Positions 35,615 to 46,893 of a DNA stretch of 64,000 nucleotides are shown in pieces. The notes beneath the pieces are model-generated. The model was not told where the DNA came from. It worked only from the letters and a program-made list of their open reading frames with translations, and made no database searches. Made by a program: the position numbers and the translations under genes. How positions within the stretch are numbered: position 1 is the first letter of the stretch; each line of letters opens with the position of its first letter. The stretch spans positions 14,080,501 through 14,144,500 of the forward strand of contig JAPWDM010000012.1 in NCBI GenBank assembly GCA_035578155.1, read 5' to 3'. The stretch is from Brachynemurus nebulosus (lineage: Eukaryota; Arthropoda; Insecta; Neuroptera; Myrmeleontidae).

Positions 35615-38424
35615 GTACATACGTTTGTATATGGATTTAAGGGTTCGAATGTGCTAAGGTACTAGACATTTTGTACAGGTAGGTTCAGTTCCTTTAAAAA
35701 GATTACTGTATAGATCACGATAACGGTTTTGTTTAAAAAATTGAGCTGCCTTCGGAATTAAATTTTGTAAACTGAATTTTATAAATATATTAGACATCGG
35801 AAAAATGTGTTTTAAAAAATTAGTATAGCACAATTTAGTTGCAAATATGTAAACAATTTTTAAATCTTAAAAATTGTACTGATCGATTTAAACAAAATTC
35901 ATCCAATCAAATTTTAATTTTTTTTTTTTTAAGTACCAAAATAATTTCGTATTTTTTCCATAAAAATAAAATTTACTGTTTTACTGAGAAATAAATTTTA
36001 TTCAAAAATGTAAATAAAGAATTTAATTATGTGATTTTCTAAATGAAAATAAAAAATTTTTATATTTTCTTTTTGTGAAATTCCAAGAAAACGTTGCATC
36101 GAAAAAATATTTAAATTATTTTGTTAAAAATATTTTTAATGTAAATATTTAAATTTGATTATTGCAACATTCACACCTTTTTACTTTATTAATTAATTTA
36201 AATAAAAAAAAATGCACGTAAATTGAACAAAAATTTTTATATAAAATTTTTATATAAATATTGTTTATCATCTTTTGTCATTAATTATTCAGTTCAAGAA
36301 CAATTAAATGTTTGAATCAAGGTGGAATGAATTAATTTTTTTTTACAGTTTTAATTGAATAAAATATTTATTTTTTTTTTATTTTTTTATTTTTTTTTTT
36401 TTTTTTTGCTCGTCAATTGTATTTTTGTAGAAAAAATTTTTTGTTATGTCCGAAAACACGTCATTTTTCTCGCCGGCCCTGAAGATGACTAGTTATTTAG
36501 GTTAATATTGTATAAGAATGAAATATGGACTTAAATTTGTGTCCTGAATTGTTTAAAAAAAACGGTAGTAAACAGCAAAAAACAAAGTTGGGAAATGATT
36601 AAAAATTGACGAGGGAATCGAAAATACTACCAGAGGCTTAAATTCCAATCGTTCGCCATTTTTTGAGTGCCAAAATCTCGATAAAACATTTTGTAAAGAT
36701 ACCATATTTTTAAATTAATTTTATGACACGTTTCGGTCCATATAATCATTATCACTTGTTTGATTATTACTAAGAAAAAATAGAATTATCATAAAGTAGG
36801 CGTCGGTAAACTATTGATCAAAATTAAGCAAAATTCAGGTCAAGGCTTGACAGAAACAGAACTAATTCCGGGACAAGAATACTCTAAATTTGAAAGTTTG
36901 AGTCTCTCCATTAAAAATAAAGAAAAAAACGGTGTCTATGCGTTATAAAAGGAAACTCACTTCTCCGCAAGGCATCCAATCTCAAAATTTCGGGATTTTA
37001 ATTTATTTTTTGTGCTGTCCGATATCGGACTGAATTCTTGAAATTCAGAAACTCGCACCGGATTCAGGATTAAAAAATACATAAATAGTTATAAAACTAC
37101 AAAAAATAAGTGATCAAGCTTTGAGTCGTCGCCGTTACTTCAAAACGTCGTACCTATGTCGAAATATCCCTGTCGCAGCATCCTGTATAACATAGCGAAT
37201 TTCCGTTTATAAAAGTTTTTCTTGGATACTAGTTGACATAGAATAATAGTTTAAAGACCTTTTTTATATGATTTTTTCTACTCTTTCCAATGGTGTAAAA
37301 AATTTTTATAAAAATTTTTGAATGGACCTCAAAACAAATATCTGCCATAGTCCCGGGCTCAAGTCGCGTCATGACAGTGGCTGTAATAGCTGAATTCCAT
37401 TCTGGAAATTCGCTAAAACGGCATTTGTCAGAAATTAAAAAAAGCTGTTTTATTTTTTACGCTGCAATTCTTTTTGGTTGCTTTGTTTATTGAATTATCA
37501 AGGATTTTTGGTGATGTGTTATTAGTGTTATTTATTGTTTATTAAAGTACCTGTATTTTTAAAGCACCGTACGACATACGACGCATTTCCAAATAAAAAT
37601 GGCGATATAAGAAATATTTTCAAGTGCGCATTCTCTGTTTCACTGTAGTCCTAGACATTGGAATTTTGGCTATTATATAGAAAAGATGATTTTGGTTACT
37701 ATAGCATTGTTAACAGAAAATGACATATGTTTGACATACGACATATTGAAGTAACGGCGACGATATGTAGTTGATCGTTTATTAAAGTTCTTGAGATTTG
37801 AGTACCTATTTGAGACCGAATTCATTATTCAAATTTTATGCACTATTTTATTGTTTTTACAAATTTTCACCTTTATAAAGGAGGGTCATTCTGATTTCAT
37901 TAAATTGTTTAGGTTGTCTGCGCAATTTTTACGTTTAATTTCATTTTTATATGAATTAAAATAACGATTTTTAAAAAATCACTAACAATAAGAAGTTATT
38001 CAAATATACCATCTTGATTAAACCGCTATCCCAAGACTGGGACTGAAATTTCAATACCTGGATTTATTATCTTACTTCTTCGGTAAATTATTTCGAATCA
38101 AATTAAAAAAAATAAAAAAAAAAAAACAGTTTTTCATTAGGTAATTCCTGTTTTGAAACTGTGGTTTCATTTTGAAACTAGGTACACTTAAAGAGTAAAA
38201 TTTATGAAATGGAATTCTTGAATGACAAAAAGAAATTAATAAGCCTTAGAATACATATTTCATAAATTAGGTGTTGCAAGTAAAAGTTTCAGCACTTCTT
38301 TTATAAAAGAAATAGAAACTTTTGCAAAAAAGTGCAAATGTTCAGAAATATAGCTAATTTCTTTACGGTCGATTTGTATAAAAAATTATTTTAAATTGAA
38401 ATTCGCTATAAATTTTACTTCTAA
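35615..38424. other. No gene seen; scattered remnants
   Basis: Poly-T tracts at about 36370-36408. An isolated hAT-like end CGCCGGCCCTG lies at about 36472-36482. A possible Penelope 3'-end remnant lies on the minus strand at about 36722-36760 (CGAAACGTGTC preceded by GTGATAATGA). The AT-microsatellite family copy lies at 37155-37417. The remainder is unassigned. Confidence 0.35.
37155..37417 (-). repeat. AT-microsatellite family copy without the microsatellite
   Basis: Inverse orientation. Interior CCCTGTCGCAGCATCCTG runs to the terminal block ATGACAGTGGCTGTAATAGC and ends ATTCTGGAAATTCGCTAA. The (AT)n and ATAACTCTCG segments are missing. Confidence 0.65.
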
Positions 38425-39178
38425 GGGTACGTGTCCATTTGAGAGTAACTAGCAGAAGTAACTACCCAGAAAGTCGATAGTTCATTGCCCACTTGAGAGT
38501 ACTTTCAATAACTTTCACTCGCCGGAAAACTGTTTGATAGCAAACTCTTCGATAGTGCTCTCAAAACTGTGTCGACATACAACAGTTTGAGAGCTAATGT
38601 CAAATTTTGATTAAGAAATATTGATGTGATTTTTATTTGCTATAGTCGTTAAAAAAGAGTTACATATGGAGACAGAAAAATTTGCTTCATTTTATGATCA
38701 CAGTTTTCATAATTTTTATATTTTCCATTAAAAAAAAAATGTTAAGTTTGACAAATATTTAATTAATTTTTTGTATCTTCTTCTTTAATTCACGCCTTCC
38801 TATCCATTTTTAAATTAATTGCAATAATTAACTCTGATATTTTAATTTTTTTTTAATATTCAATTTAATAGTTTTTTACTAAACAAATAAAAAGTATAAA
38901 GGTATAATACCTACATTCTGCGTACAACAAAATACGACAAATTAGTGTAAATAGAAACAACGTACAAAATCAATGTTTCGAACATGTTTCGAATTTTGAG
39001 CGTAACTGTGTCGGAAAGATGAATTTATGCTTGTCCACTTGAGTGAATTAGAAATTTGTCTACTCTCCGAGAGTTTTTGCGTGAACTGTCGGATAGTACG
39101 ATCAGTCCTGTGTCCACTTCTAATTACGACTCTCGAGAGTAGCTCTCGATAGTTTTTCTCTCAGATGAACACGTACCC
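38425..39178. mobile_element. PIF/Harbinger-type MITE (GGGTACGTGTCC termini)
   Basis: TIRs start GGGTACGTGT and continue into GAGAG-rich arms (ACTCTC and CTCTCGAGAG motifs). TAA duplications lie at 38422-38424 and 39179-39181. No transposase coding is visible. The TSD and the GGG start fit PIF/Harbinger, but the superfamily assignment rests on the termini only. Confidence 0.75.
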
Positions 39179-39181
39179 TAA

Positions 39182-39860
39182 CGCTCCTTTCACATTATAC
39201 GGTTTTTGCCGTACGGTAAAAAACCGTACGGTCGCATTTTTTTAGTGGAGTGAAGAAGAGCATTGGACCTTTCACATTGCACGGTCACGGCAAAATGCCG
39301 TTGCCGTGCCGTGTAGCAGCCGTCTCTTGCCACTGCACTTGACGGTTGCCGTACGGCGTTTTTAACTCACAATCAGTAGTGTATGTAATTAAATTGATGC
39401 TTTCACATTTGACAGTTTTTTAACGTACGGCAGTAACATTATTTTGTTGAATTTTATGTTAATTATTAATTTTATTTGTGAAATGGATGAAACTGATATT
39501 GAATGTGATAACCAGTATTTTAATAGATTGTATGAAATTTCGAAATTGTGTGTTTTGATGTTAAGTTCGCCAAGAAATTAATTAAAGGAGCCTGTAAACA
39601 TCCGAAAATAGTTGCGAAATTTATTTTCGTCATTTTTCAGGTCTTCAAAGAGTCTGATAATAGATAATCCTACTTTCTAATTATACTGATTTATATAATT
39701 AACTTTAATCACACTTGTTACTTGTATAATGTTGCAAATCAAATGAAGATATTCAGTTTACAACGGCAAAAAACCGTGCAATGTGAAAGCAATAATATCA
39801 CGGCAAAAAGTCGTACGGTTTTTTACCGTACGGCGAAAACCGTACAATGTGAAAGGAGCG
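39182..39860. mobile_element. PIF/Harbinger-type MITE next to the FoxC stop codon
   Basis: Terminal inverted repeats (TIRs) begin CGCTCCTTTCACATT and carry palindromic CCGTACGG boxes. They match over roughly 50 bp with few differences. TAA flanks both ends (39179-39181 and 39861-39863), the TWA target duplication typical of PIF/Harbinger. A 99-nt minor reading frame at about 39483 is not recognisable. The left TAA is also the right TAA of the neighbouring element at 38425-39178. Confidence 0.8.
39620..39625 (-). promoter_or_regulatory. Candidate poly(A) signal inside a MITE
   Basis: An AATAAA hexamer on the minus strand lies about 290 nt downstream of the FoxC stop codon. A second lies at 39471-39476. 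Both are inside the PIF/Harbinger-type element at 39182-39860. The 53-bp non-element stretch between the element and the stop (39864-39916) has no canonical AATAAA on the minus strand. Use of either site is inferred. Confidence 0.3.
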
Positions 39861-39916
39861 TAACCCATATTTTTATATACAAGAAAAAATATACATCACG
39901 AATAATAAATATGTTT

Positions 39917-41257
39917 CTAATACTTATGTCCCGCACTGGTACAATCCTGCGGATAATACGAATGTACCGATGCTGCCGTGGCCGCCGAGGTCCGATGATA
40001 GTGTGCCGGCGGAACATTTAACGGTGGCGATGTGGACGCTGTTGTACCCCGGTACGCAACCGGTGCTGGTGACACAGTGGCACCACGTGCCGTCACAAAA
40101 CCGGCGGCCAACTGACAACTGGGATTCGTCGGTGGTGAAGATCCGACCGCCGCTGTGGTGTCAAACAGTTCACGAAATGCCGGTGGCATGGTGACGGTTG
40201 TGTGTCCGGCCGTCGAGTCCGGTGACGTTTCCGGACTCCCGTACCATCCGGCCGTGGACATGTGATGTCGCGTGAATTGGCTATCCGTTTCCGGTGGTTG
40301 TCCGACCATATACTGTTGCGCGGTTGTTGAGCAGTACGAGTACATTCCACCAGCGGAATGTAAGCGTGGATTTGAGTAGGCGGCTGCCAGGTTTAGCTGT
40401 TGTTGCGTTTCCCTGCTCGTCATTAGACTGTCTACGGTGAAGGTGACAGCGGCTGTGTCCACGTCCATGGTCGTCAGATCCTGGTGCACGATCACAGATT
40501 TGGTTTCGGGTGAATGATGGCTGGAGTATTTGCTCATGCACTGTGACAGGTCCGTGTTGGGTTCCCGTTTCGGTTTACATTCTAATTTCGCGGGTTTAAT
40601 GTCCAGTTTATCGTCGATGCGTTTGATGAGCGCCTCGTGACTGGGTACCGTGGTTGAACCCGCCGATGGATGCCCGTGTGGCTGTTGGAGTTGCTGTTGC
40701 CGCTTCAGCGCTTCCTCTTTTTCTTTGATCGCATCCTTTTTCTTGAAGCGTCGCCTTCGACGCAAATATGACCCATTGTCGAACATGTTGTACGAGTCCG
40801 GGTCCAACGTCCAATAACTCCCCTTTCCGGGTTTCTTATCGTCACGAGGAACTTTCACGAAACATTCGTTCAACGAGAGATTATGTCGAATACTGTTTTG
40901 CCAACCCTGTTTATTCTCGCGATAGTACGGAAATCGTTCCATAATAAACTGATAGATACCGTTCAGTGTGATCTTCTTGTCTTGGGCGTTCTGTATGGCC
41001 ATCGCAATTAACGCTATATACGAATACGGTGGCTTCACCATATCCTTGGCTTGATGTAGCGCCTGCTGATGATTCCCCAGCGCGGTATAGGCCGCTGATG
41101 CCGCATATCCATAACGGGAATATTGATCGTACGAATATCCGACGGCAGCACTCGCTGCAGCCATCGCCGCCGAGCCGGTATAGGCTGCCGTGGGCCCCGC
41201 GGCTGCCGTATGCCGATAGTATGGATTCGGGGCTTCCCCGAACAGTGGATGATGCAT
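39917..41257 (-). CDS. croc: FoxC/crocodile-type forkhead transcription factor
   Basis: Nuclear DNA-binding transcription factor of the FoxC family, which in insects (crocodile) and vertebrates (FOXC1/2) acts in head and mesoderm patterning. The 446-residue single-exon frame starts MHHPLF. An in-frame GTG six codons upstream has no support as a start. An Ala/Tyr-rich N-terminus leads into the FoxC-typical [10 protein letters not shown]. The forkhead domain spans about residues 75-170 and is complete, with recognition helix [16 protein letters not shown] and the basic wing [21 protein letters not shown] near residue 273 corresponds to the FoxC EH1-like Groucho-binding motif. FRELFD near 362 and the terminal DCT..KY resemble the conserved FoxC C-terminus. 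The coding region is far more GC-rich than the surrounding DNA and has no stops, so it looks intact and selected. FoxF and FoxL1, its ancestral cluster partners, are not in this window. The family call is very sure; the exact orthology is slightly less so. Confidence 0.96.
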   Translation of the reverse strand: MHHPLFGEAPNPYYRHTAAAGPTAAYTGSAAMAAASAAVGYSYDQYSRYGYAASAAYTALGNHQQALHQAKDMVKPPYSYIALIAMAIQNAQDKKITLNGIYQFIMERFPYYRENKQGWQNSIRHNLSLNECFVKVPRDDKKPGKGSYWTLDPDSYNMFDNGSYLRRRRRFKKKDAIKEKEEALKRQQQLQQPHGHPSAGSTTVPSHEALIKRIDDKLDIKPAKLECKPKREPNTDLSQCMSKYSSHHSPETKSVIVHQDLTTMDVDTAAVTFTVDSLMTSRETQQQLNLAAAYSNPRLHSAGGMYSYCSTTAQQYMVGQPPETDSQFTRHHMSTAGWYGSPETSPDSTAGHTTVTMPPAFRELFDTTAAVGSSPPTNPSCQLAAGFVTARGATVSPAPVAYRGTTASTSPPLNVPPAHYHRTSAATAASVHSYYPQDCTSAGHKY

Positions 41258-42320
41258 TTCGAGTCCGGTTCTCACAAAAATTCACAAACCGAAAAAAAAA
41301 ATTTTTTTATTGTTTATTTTGTTTTCATTTAAAAGTCATCGACACTTGCACTAACTACTCGTTCAACACCCACTTGTTGTTTAAGTTTTCTTTTCGCTTA
41401 AGTCAACAAACGATTAGTCGTCGAAAGGCACTACTAGAACGGACCGCGACGTGCAGGTGCGGCAGGGTGGGGCGCGACCGGCGAATATGGCGACATGTCA
41501 ACAATAACAAAAACAACAATCAATTTAAAATAAAAACAACCGTTGTGACGTAAACAAAACAAAACAAAACAAAAAAAAAACGGTAAAAAAGTGCGTGTAA
41601 ATTCTTCGCGTCGTTTTTGGTTGCTGGTGGTTGAAGAAAGAAAAACGTTCCGTTTCAGCAGTGGTGTAGTTGTTTTGATATTTTACAAAAAGGTAGAAGT
41701 AGTGATAATGTTTTGAATCTAATCAATCTTTTTCGAAAAACAAATATTACTACGGTCGCTGTGTTATGATTATACACGGTTTTAGTGTTGCAATAATAAC
41801 ACAAACTATTATCAGACACAACATTGGGGGCCCAGTTTACACAAAGATTAAAGTAAAAACACAGCCGGCTGCGTGACGAATGTTGTTCTAGCCTGTGCCC
41901 AAGACACAATGTTACTAATGAAAACAACCGAAACGTATACATACGGTTACCCTACACGTACGCACACCAACACACACACACACAAACAGTGTGGAGAAAC
42001 TGTCAGGGGGCGTTATCGTCGACCAAAAACGTCCACAAACTTGAACGAAACTCCACCTTCCGGCCGACTCGCTCAACATCGGCCATCACACTCGAACACA
42101 ATCGATTAGAATGAGTAGAGAAGTGTGGAACGTGCGTTCAAACCAGTCCAAACGTGTGGTGAAGATACCGCCCCAAAAATATTTCCAGTTTGAATCGGCA
42201 GGCACGCCTCGTTCGATTCCCACAATCAAGGGGTACGAATTTTAGCACCCTTTGTGTGAATTTGCACGCCCGAACGTCAACAATGTCCTGAAGGGTTGGA
42301 AGATGAGTGGTTTTTTTTTT
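41258..42320 (-). promoter_or_regulatory. Presumed 5' UTR and promoter-proximal region of the FoxC gene
   Basis: About 1 kb upstream of the FoxC start carries no transposon termini that I recognise, unlike almost everything around it. It includes a CpG-rich patch at about 41438-41500, a short CA-rich microsatellite at about 41970-41990 and a T-tract at 42310-42328. No clear TATA box was picked out on the minus strand. That it is a 5' UTR or promoter is inferred from position and from the absence of inserted elements. The transcription start cannot be placed. Confidence 0.4.
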
Positions 42321-42694
42321 TTTTTTTGGTTGTATTTGATCGTAACCATATGCGGTGTAGTTAATAATCAAATTTTCTCTATTAATCAATATACACCCTT
42401 TTATGCCGCTACGTAGATATGGGGATGTGAGTGTGTTTGTGTGAGGGGTTTCAAATAAATTGAATTTTTGATCCTTTATGTAGTGCTGGCGGAGGATAAT
42501 AGGAAAAATAAAAACGGCCGTGTCGTCAAGGGGGGTTTTATTTTTCGGTGGGATTAAAAAAAAATCGAATAGAGTGATAGCGGTGCTACTACACTGGCTT
42601 ATCAACTTTTTGTCTTCAGTACTAACACCTCTAGGTAAAAGAGAACTAGTTATTCGTAGTTCACTATGTTATGTATTTTTTACGCAGGATTTAA

Positions 42695-44153
42695 CCCTAG
42701 AATCATACGTTGGTCTACGAGAAACGTTAATCATACATCGTCGTCAATTTGACGAATGGACTTTATACAGAGAATTTTAGAGTTTATTTGCAAAAGGCAT
42801 TTTTTTTTTACATAACAACACTACAAAAGCGAACAAAATATTTAAAAAAATTGCATTTGGAAAAATTTTTTAATATAAATATTTGTATTAAAACATATTT
42901 TCATTATAAAAATTAAAAAATAGATAAATGCATCAATTGTATCATAAGAAATGTCTTTCAAATAATTAATTTATGAACTATTATGAGTCGGTGGAGAGGT
43001 GTAACTTTACAGAATGCGAAATTTCCCGGTCATAAATATTGCCGTAGATATGTAGTTATTTTCTCATTAGGTACATTTGTAAATTTTCTAAAATTTGTTA
43101 GTAATTTTTCGAATAAGATCTCAAAAAATAATAAAAATTAAAATATTTTCCACAAAATAAATTGTTAATCTTTTATTAAGTCATTCGAAACGCATTCTTT
43201 AGTTTTCGATTCAATATATTAAAACTTCAGTATTATGTCGTCTCTATAGTCAAACAGCTGTAATCATCTTTCACATTATCATAATCATTGAATAAATTAA
43301 TTATAACATCCATATCTTTAATAAATTTTAGAAAAATTATTAAAGCTTTTATATGTAAAGTACAAAATCTTTAAAAAAAAACATACGTTAATCATTCATC
43401 GTCGTCAAATTGACGCACACTATTTTAATATAAACAAAACGACAGCAACTATAAGCAAAATTAATACGTCTTTTGTGTTATCATCTACTTAATAAATTTC
43501 TAACACTGACTGATTCACTGACTGACTGACACACAACGCACAGCCTAAATTGTTGGGTTTAGAAGAATGAAACTTTTCACAGGAGTTCCCTATGTAACGT
43601 AGGTGACCACTAAGAAAGAATTTTTAAAAATTCGCCTCCTACGTGGGTTAAATAGGGAATACAAATGTTGAAGTTAGATATATAAAAATATGTTACTATG
43701 TCTATTCAAATAAGTAATATTTTATACACTGATTGACAGACAACGCACAGCCTAAACTGTTGGGTTTAGAAGGACGAAATTTAGCACAGAAGATATGAAG
43801 ATTAATCTTTAGTCATTACTACTTATAGATAAAAGTCAGTTGTGTAAACGTTTCTGGAAATTCATTCCCTAAAGGGTTAAAACAGGAAATGAAAGTTCGT
43901 ATCGGAAGTTCGTAATTTTTGAAATTAGAAACGGGGAAATTGGTATTTAGGCTTTTGAACAACATTGAAAGTGAGCAGTGAGTATCTAATAAAAAGATGT
44001 TGCCGATTAGAAATCCCATCGGGTATACGGCTAGTAACAAATAAATCAGATACCAGAAGTTTTAGAACAGACAAACAATGACAAGTTGTAGTACCTACTG
44101 GAGCAGGTAGAGAAGTTTGGTCGTCAATTTGACGAGTACGTCTGATTCTAGGG
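42695..44153. mobile_element. piggyBac-type MITE with CGTCAATTTGACG boxes
   Basis: Ends CCCTAGAATCATACGT and inverted ACGTCTGATTCTAGGG are flanked by TTAA (42691-42694 and 44154-44157). The CCCTAGA start is typical of piggyBac. The palindrome CGTCAATTTGACG occurs near both ends and, slightly altered, again at about 43409. A Helitron-like element sits in its right half. No transposase is visible. Confidence 0.82.
43481..44034 (+). mobile_element. DINE/Helitron-like element inside a piggyBac-type MITE
   Basis: Starts near TCATCTACTTAATAAA, has a CTGACTGACTGAC microsatellite followed by CAACGCACAGCCTAAA, and ends GTATACGGCTAG. The block ACAACGCACAGCCTAAA occurs twice, about 207 bp apart. These are features of DINE-like Helitrons. 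No coding. Confidence 0.65.
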
Positions 44154-44590
44154 TTAAACTCTTCGTCAATTGTCTATTTTTTTTGATGTCAAAAGCATCT
44201 TATATTACCAAAGTCAATTGAAAAAAAATATTGATAACTGTTTACATGATTTTAAAGTTATCATGTATAGCAACATGCATAGCACGTAACACTAGAACCA
44301 TCGTCTCAAAATGGTTCGCAAACTTCAATAAACTTTAATTTTGAAATTATTCGAATCGGAAATTTTCGAAATAGTATTAGCCCGTAGTTAATTTTAGGAT
44401 GGAAAGCAAACCCGTAGAAAGGCCATGGTAGCTACGGGCTTGCCGAAAAGACCTGATGGATTCCGGAAAAATATTTAAGCGTCGCATCATCGAAAATAAA
44501 TTCTAAACCTTTAAATTAGCTGCTAAAGTTGCCATAACCTGTCCAGTTACTAACGCAAGGTTCCCTTGATCTCTCTAGATACGTTTTTAA

Positions 44591-44811
44591 CCCCTTTAGT
44601 ACCGCCATATATTCCAATATTTTAGATAAAAAATTTAATATTTCTATAAGTATAATTGCAAGTTTGGTAGGTTTTGCTTAAATTATTTCCAATATGACCG
44701 CTCTTTACTATACAGCCTCCAGTTACCGATATAAAACAATGCACACTCGTCAGCTGAAATTTTTCTAAAAACTAGTATGACGAACTGAGCTCGTCATTAG
44801 TCCTAAAGGGG
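44591..44811. mobile_element. piggyBac-type MITE (CCCCTTTAG)
   Basis: Ends CCCCTTTAGTAC and inverted GTCCTAAAGGGG with TTAA at 44587-44590 and 44812-44815. 221 bp, AT-rich interior without coding. Confidence 0.8.
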
Positions 44812-44815
44812 TTAA

Positions 44816-46620
44816 AACGATCGGGACGACAAGTTGATCGATCGCCTACTATAGTACCACCATAATATTTTTATAAAATGGTCGGTTTGTATTAAAATGT
44901 TACATTACATTGCATATAAATATGTGTAAAATATGTATAGGTATGTATGTGTGAGTATTGAGTAAGTAAACTTTCATCGTTTTCATCGGAGTTTGATGCC
45001 TAGCCAGAGAAAACAATGTCGTGTACATATAAATGTATCAATTCCACCTTTGACTCAGTCACATACTTGACATCACATCGCTAAATCTCTTAATTCAATC
45101 GAAAACTTCAATCCAGGAAAATATATTTCTGCAAAAGAATTTTATTCAAAACACCAGTGTAATAATTTTAATAATAATTATTATTAAAAAGAAAATTCGT
45201 GGTTTAAATTCAGTTTTTGTTTGATTAAATATTTATTGATTTTATTTTGGTTATTTCAAAAATATTAAATTTATATTGAATTAAAATTATTAAGTGTCAT
45301 GGCTGCGAAGATGTTTTAATAAAATCGTGCTTGTTGCTGATTGGTTCGTTCGTAACTGACAGTTTGGTTTTTTTTTGTTCTTTTGCGTTTGGAATTGATG
45401 AAACAAATGAATATCGTTTAATATTTGAAATGTTTTTAAAAATGTGTTCGATTTATATTATTAATTTTTTAGTGTTTTTTTTCAATGAACGGAATAAATC
45501 TGTTGAACAATAATTATTAAAAAAAATTAATTAATAAATAAGTTGTAAATTTTTATAAATGTTAAAAATTTTGTTAAAAAGAAATAAATTAAAAATATTA
45601 TGGTTTTAGTAATTATAAAGCAATGTAGTTTTTATTTTAAGTACCTACCGTAAAATCAGTCAATTATACCTGAATTTTCGATTTAAAATTGAATATAATG
45701 AAGATGAAATTAATTTAGTTAAAGACGGTAACAGGTTAAGATGTTAACGAATTAATAATTTTACCTATTCATGTTTTTTTTTACTAAAATATCAAATATA
45801 TTGTAAAATTTTTAAATATGCCACTGTTATTTACATTTTGTTATTAATTCCAAATAATATCTAATAATAAAACGTAGTAGATTGAAAATTTCGAGTGACT
45901 GGTCTAGTAGCTCGATCTTTATGTTAAAATACAATGTTTTTACCGGTTGTATTAGGCGTAAGTAGGTAATATTATCAGTTGTTGAATTATTGTAACTTTA
46001 CCTAACCTATAGTATTGTATTACTTAAACGAATTATTCGATTATACGCTTATAAATAAACGTGAAAATTTGTTAATATACTTATGAGATTATGTAATTTT
46101 TCGTATGTGAAAATTACCTAACCTGAGCTTTATAGTTTTTGAAATATCAGCTAAAGTTTTGCAGACGTATTGAAAACAATAATTTGTCACCTGAATTTAC
46201 CAAAAATTATTGATTTTAATAAATTGCAGCTGCCAATACCAGAAAAATTTATACATAACATCAACAGTCTGTTAGAAACTACCGTTAAAAAATGGTAGGT
46301 ACATAAATTATGAGCCATTAAATTTTAATTTTTTTTAACACAAAATGATAATTTTGCTGCATTTACGGTATCCAAATAACTAATGAAAAAAAAACAGAAT
46401 TTGCATTTAGATCGAGTGTTAAAATCGTCAGAAAGCTTTTTGGCCCCTATTTGTAGAATTGGTTGCCCCTAAAACAAACATTCAAGCATAAATTTACTAG
46501 TTAACTAAAACAGAAAATATCTACTTGTAGCTTAGGTTTCACCTTTTGGCTAAAATTAATTAAATATATTGATTATAATTTAAAATTTAACGAATTAATT
46601 GCTTGGCTTACCCTAATCAA
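44816..46620. other. No gene seen
   Basis: AT-rich. The 60-codon frame at 45331-45513 is low complexity. A block at about 45735-45815 resembles 11170-11250. Confidence 0.35.
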
Positions 46621-46860
46621 AACTGATGGTGGAAGCACTGGCTAGCTTTATTGAGCTTTCTGTCTTTCAGAACCACCTTCAAATTTCTGTAGTTTTTCGT
46701 TAAAACAATTTTTTTTTTGAATTCGTCAATTTTTTTTAAGCAATTCAAAACTGATGGTGGAAGCGCTGGTTAGCTTTTTTGAGCTTTCTATTTCGCGGAA
46801 TTGCCACTAGATTTCTATAGTTTTTCCTTAAAATTTTATTTTATTACTTTCAAAACATAC
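46621..46860 (+). repeat. Two-unit tandem repeat, period about 128
   Basis: AACTGATGGTGGAAG starts at 46621 and about 46749, each followed by TTGAGCTTTCT and AGTTTTTCNTTAAAA. Diverged copies without coding. It ends just before the Harbinger-type element at 46894. Confidence 0.7.
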
Positions 46861-46893
46861 CTGTTATTAATTTTTTTCTTAGGAATACATTTA

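Noticed and set aside
36472..36482. hAT terminus CGCCGGCCCTG as the right end of the element beginning at 33309
   Set aside because: The 33309 element already has its partner end and exact TSD at 33604-33612. The 36482 end has no identifiable left partner.
39722..40021. Plus-strand frame across the MITE/FoxC boundary
   Set aside because: It runs through the MITE terminal repeat and the antisense of FoxC, so it is a by-product.
41258..41275. FoxC start six codons further upstream
   Set aside because: The upstream codon is GTG, not ATG. The first in-frame ATG at 41255-41257 gives MHHPLF, a reasonable FoxC N-terminus.
40093..41553. Other frames over the FoxC gene (40093-40350, 40281-40541, 40608-40814, 40911-41285, 41029-41553)
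   Set aside because: They are shadows of the GC-rich FoxC coding strand, without family signatures.
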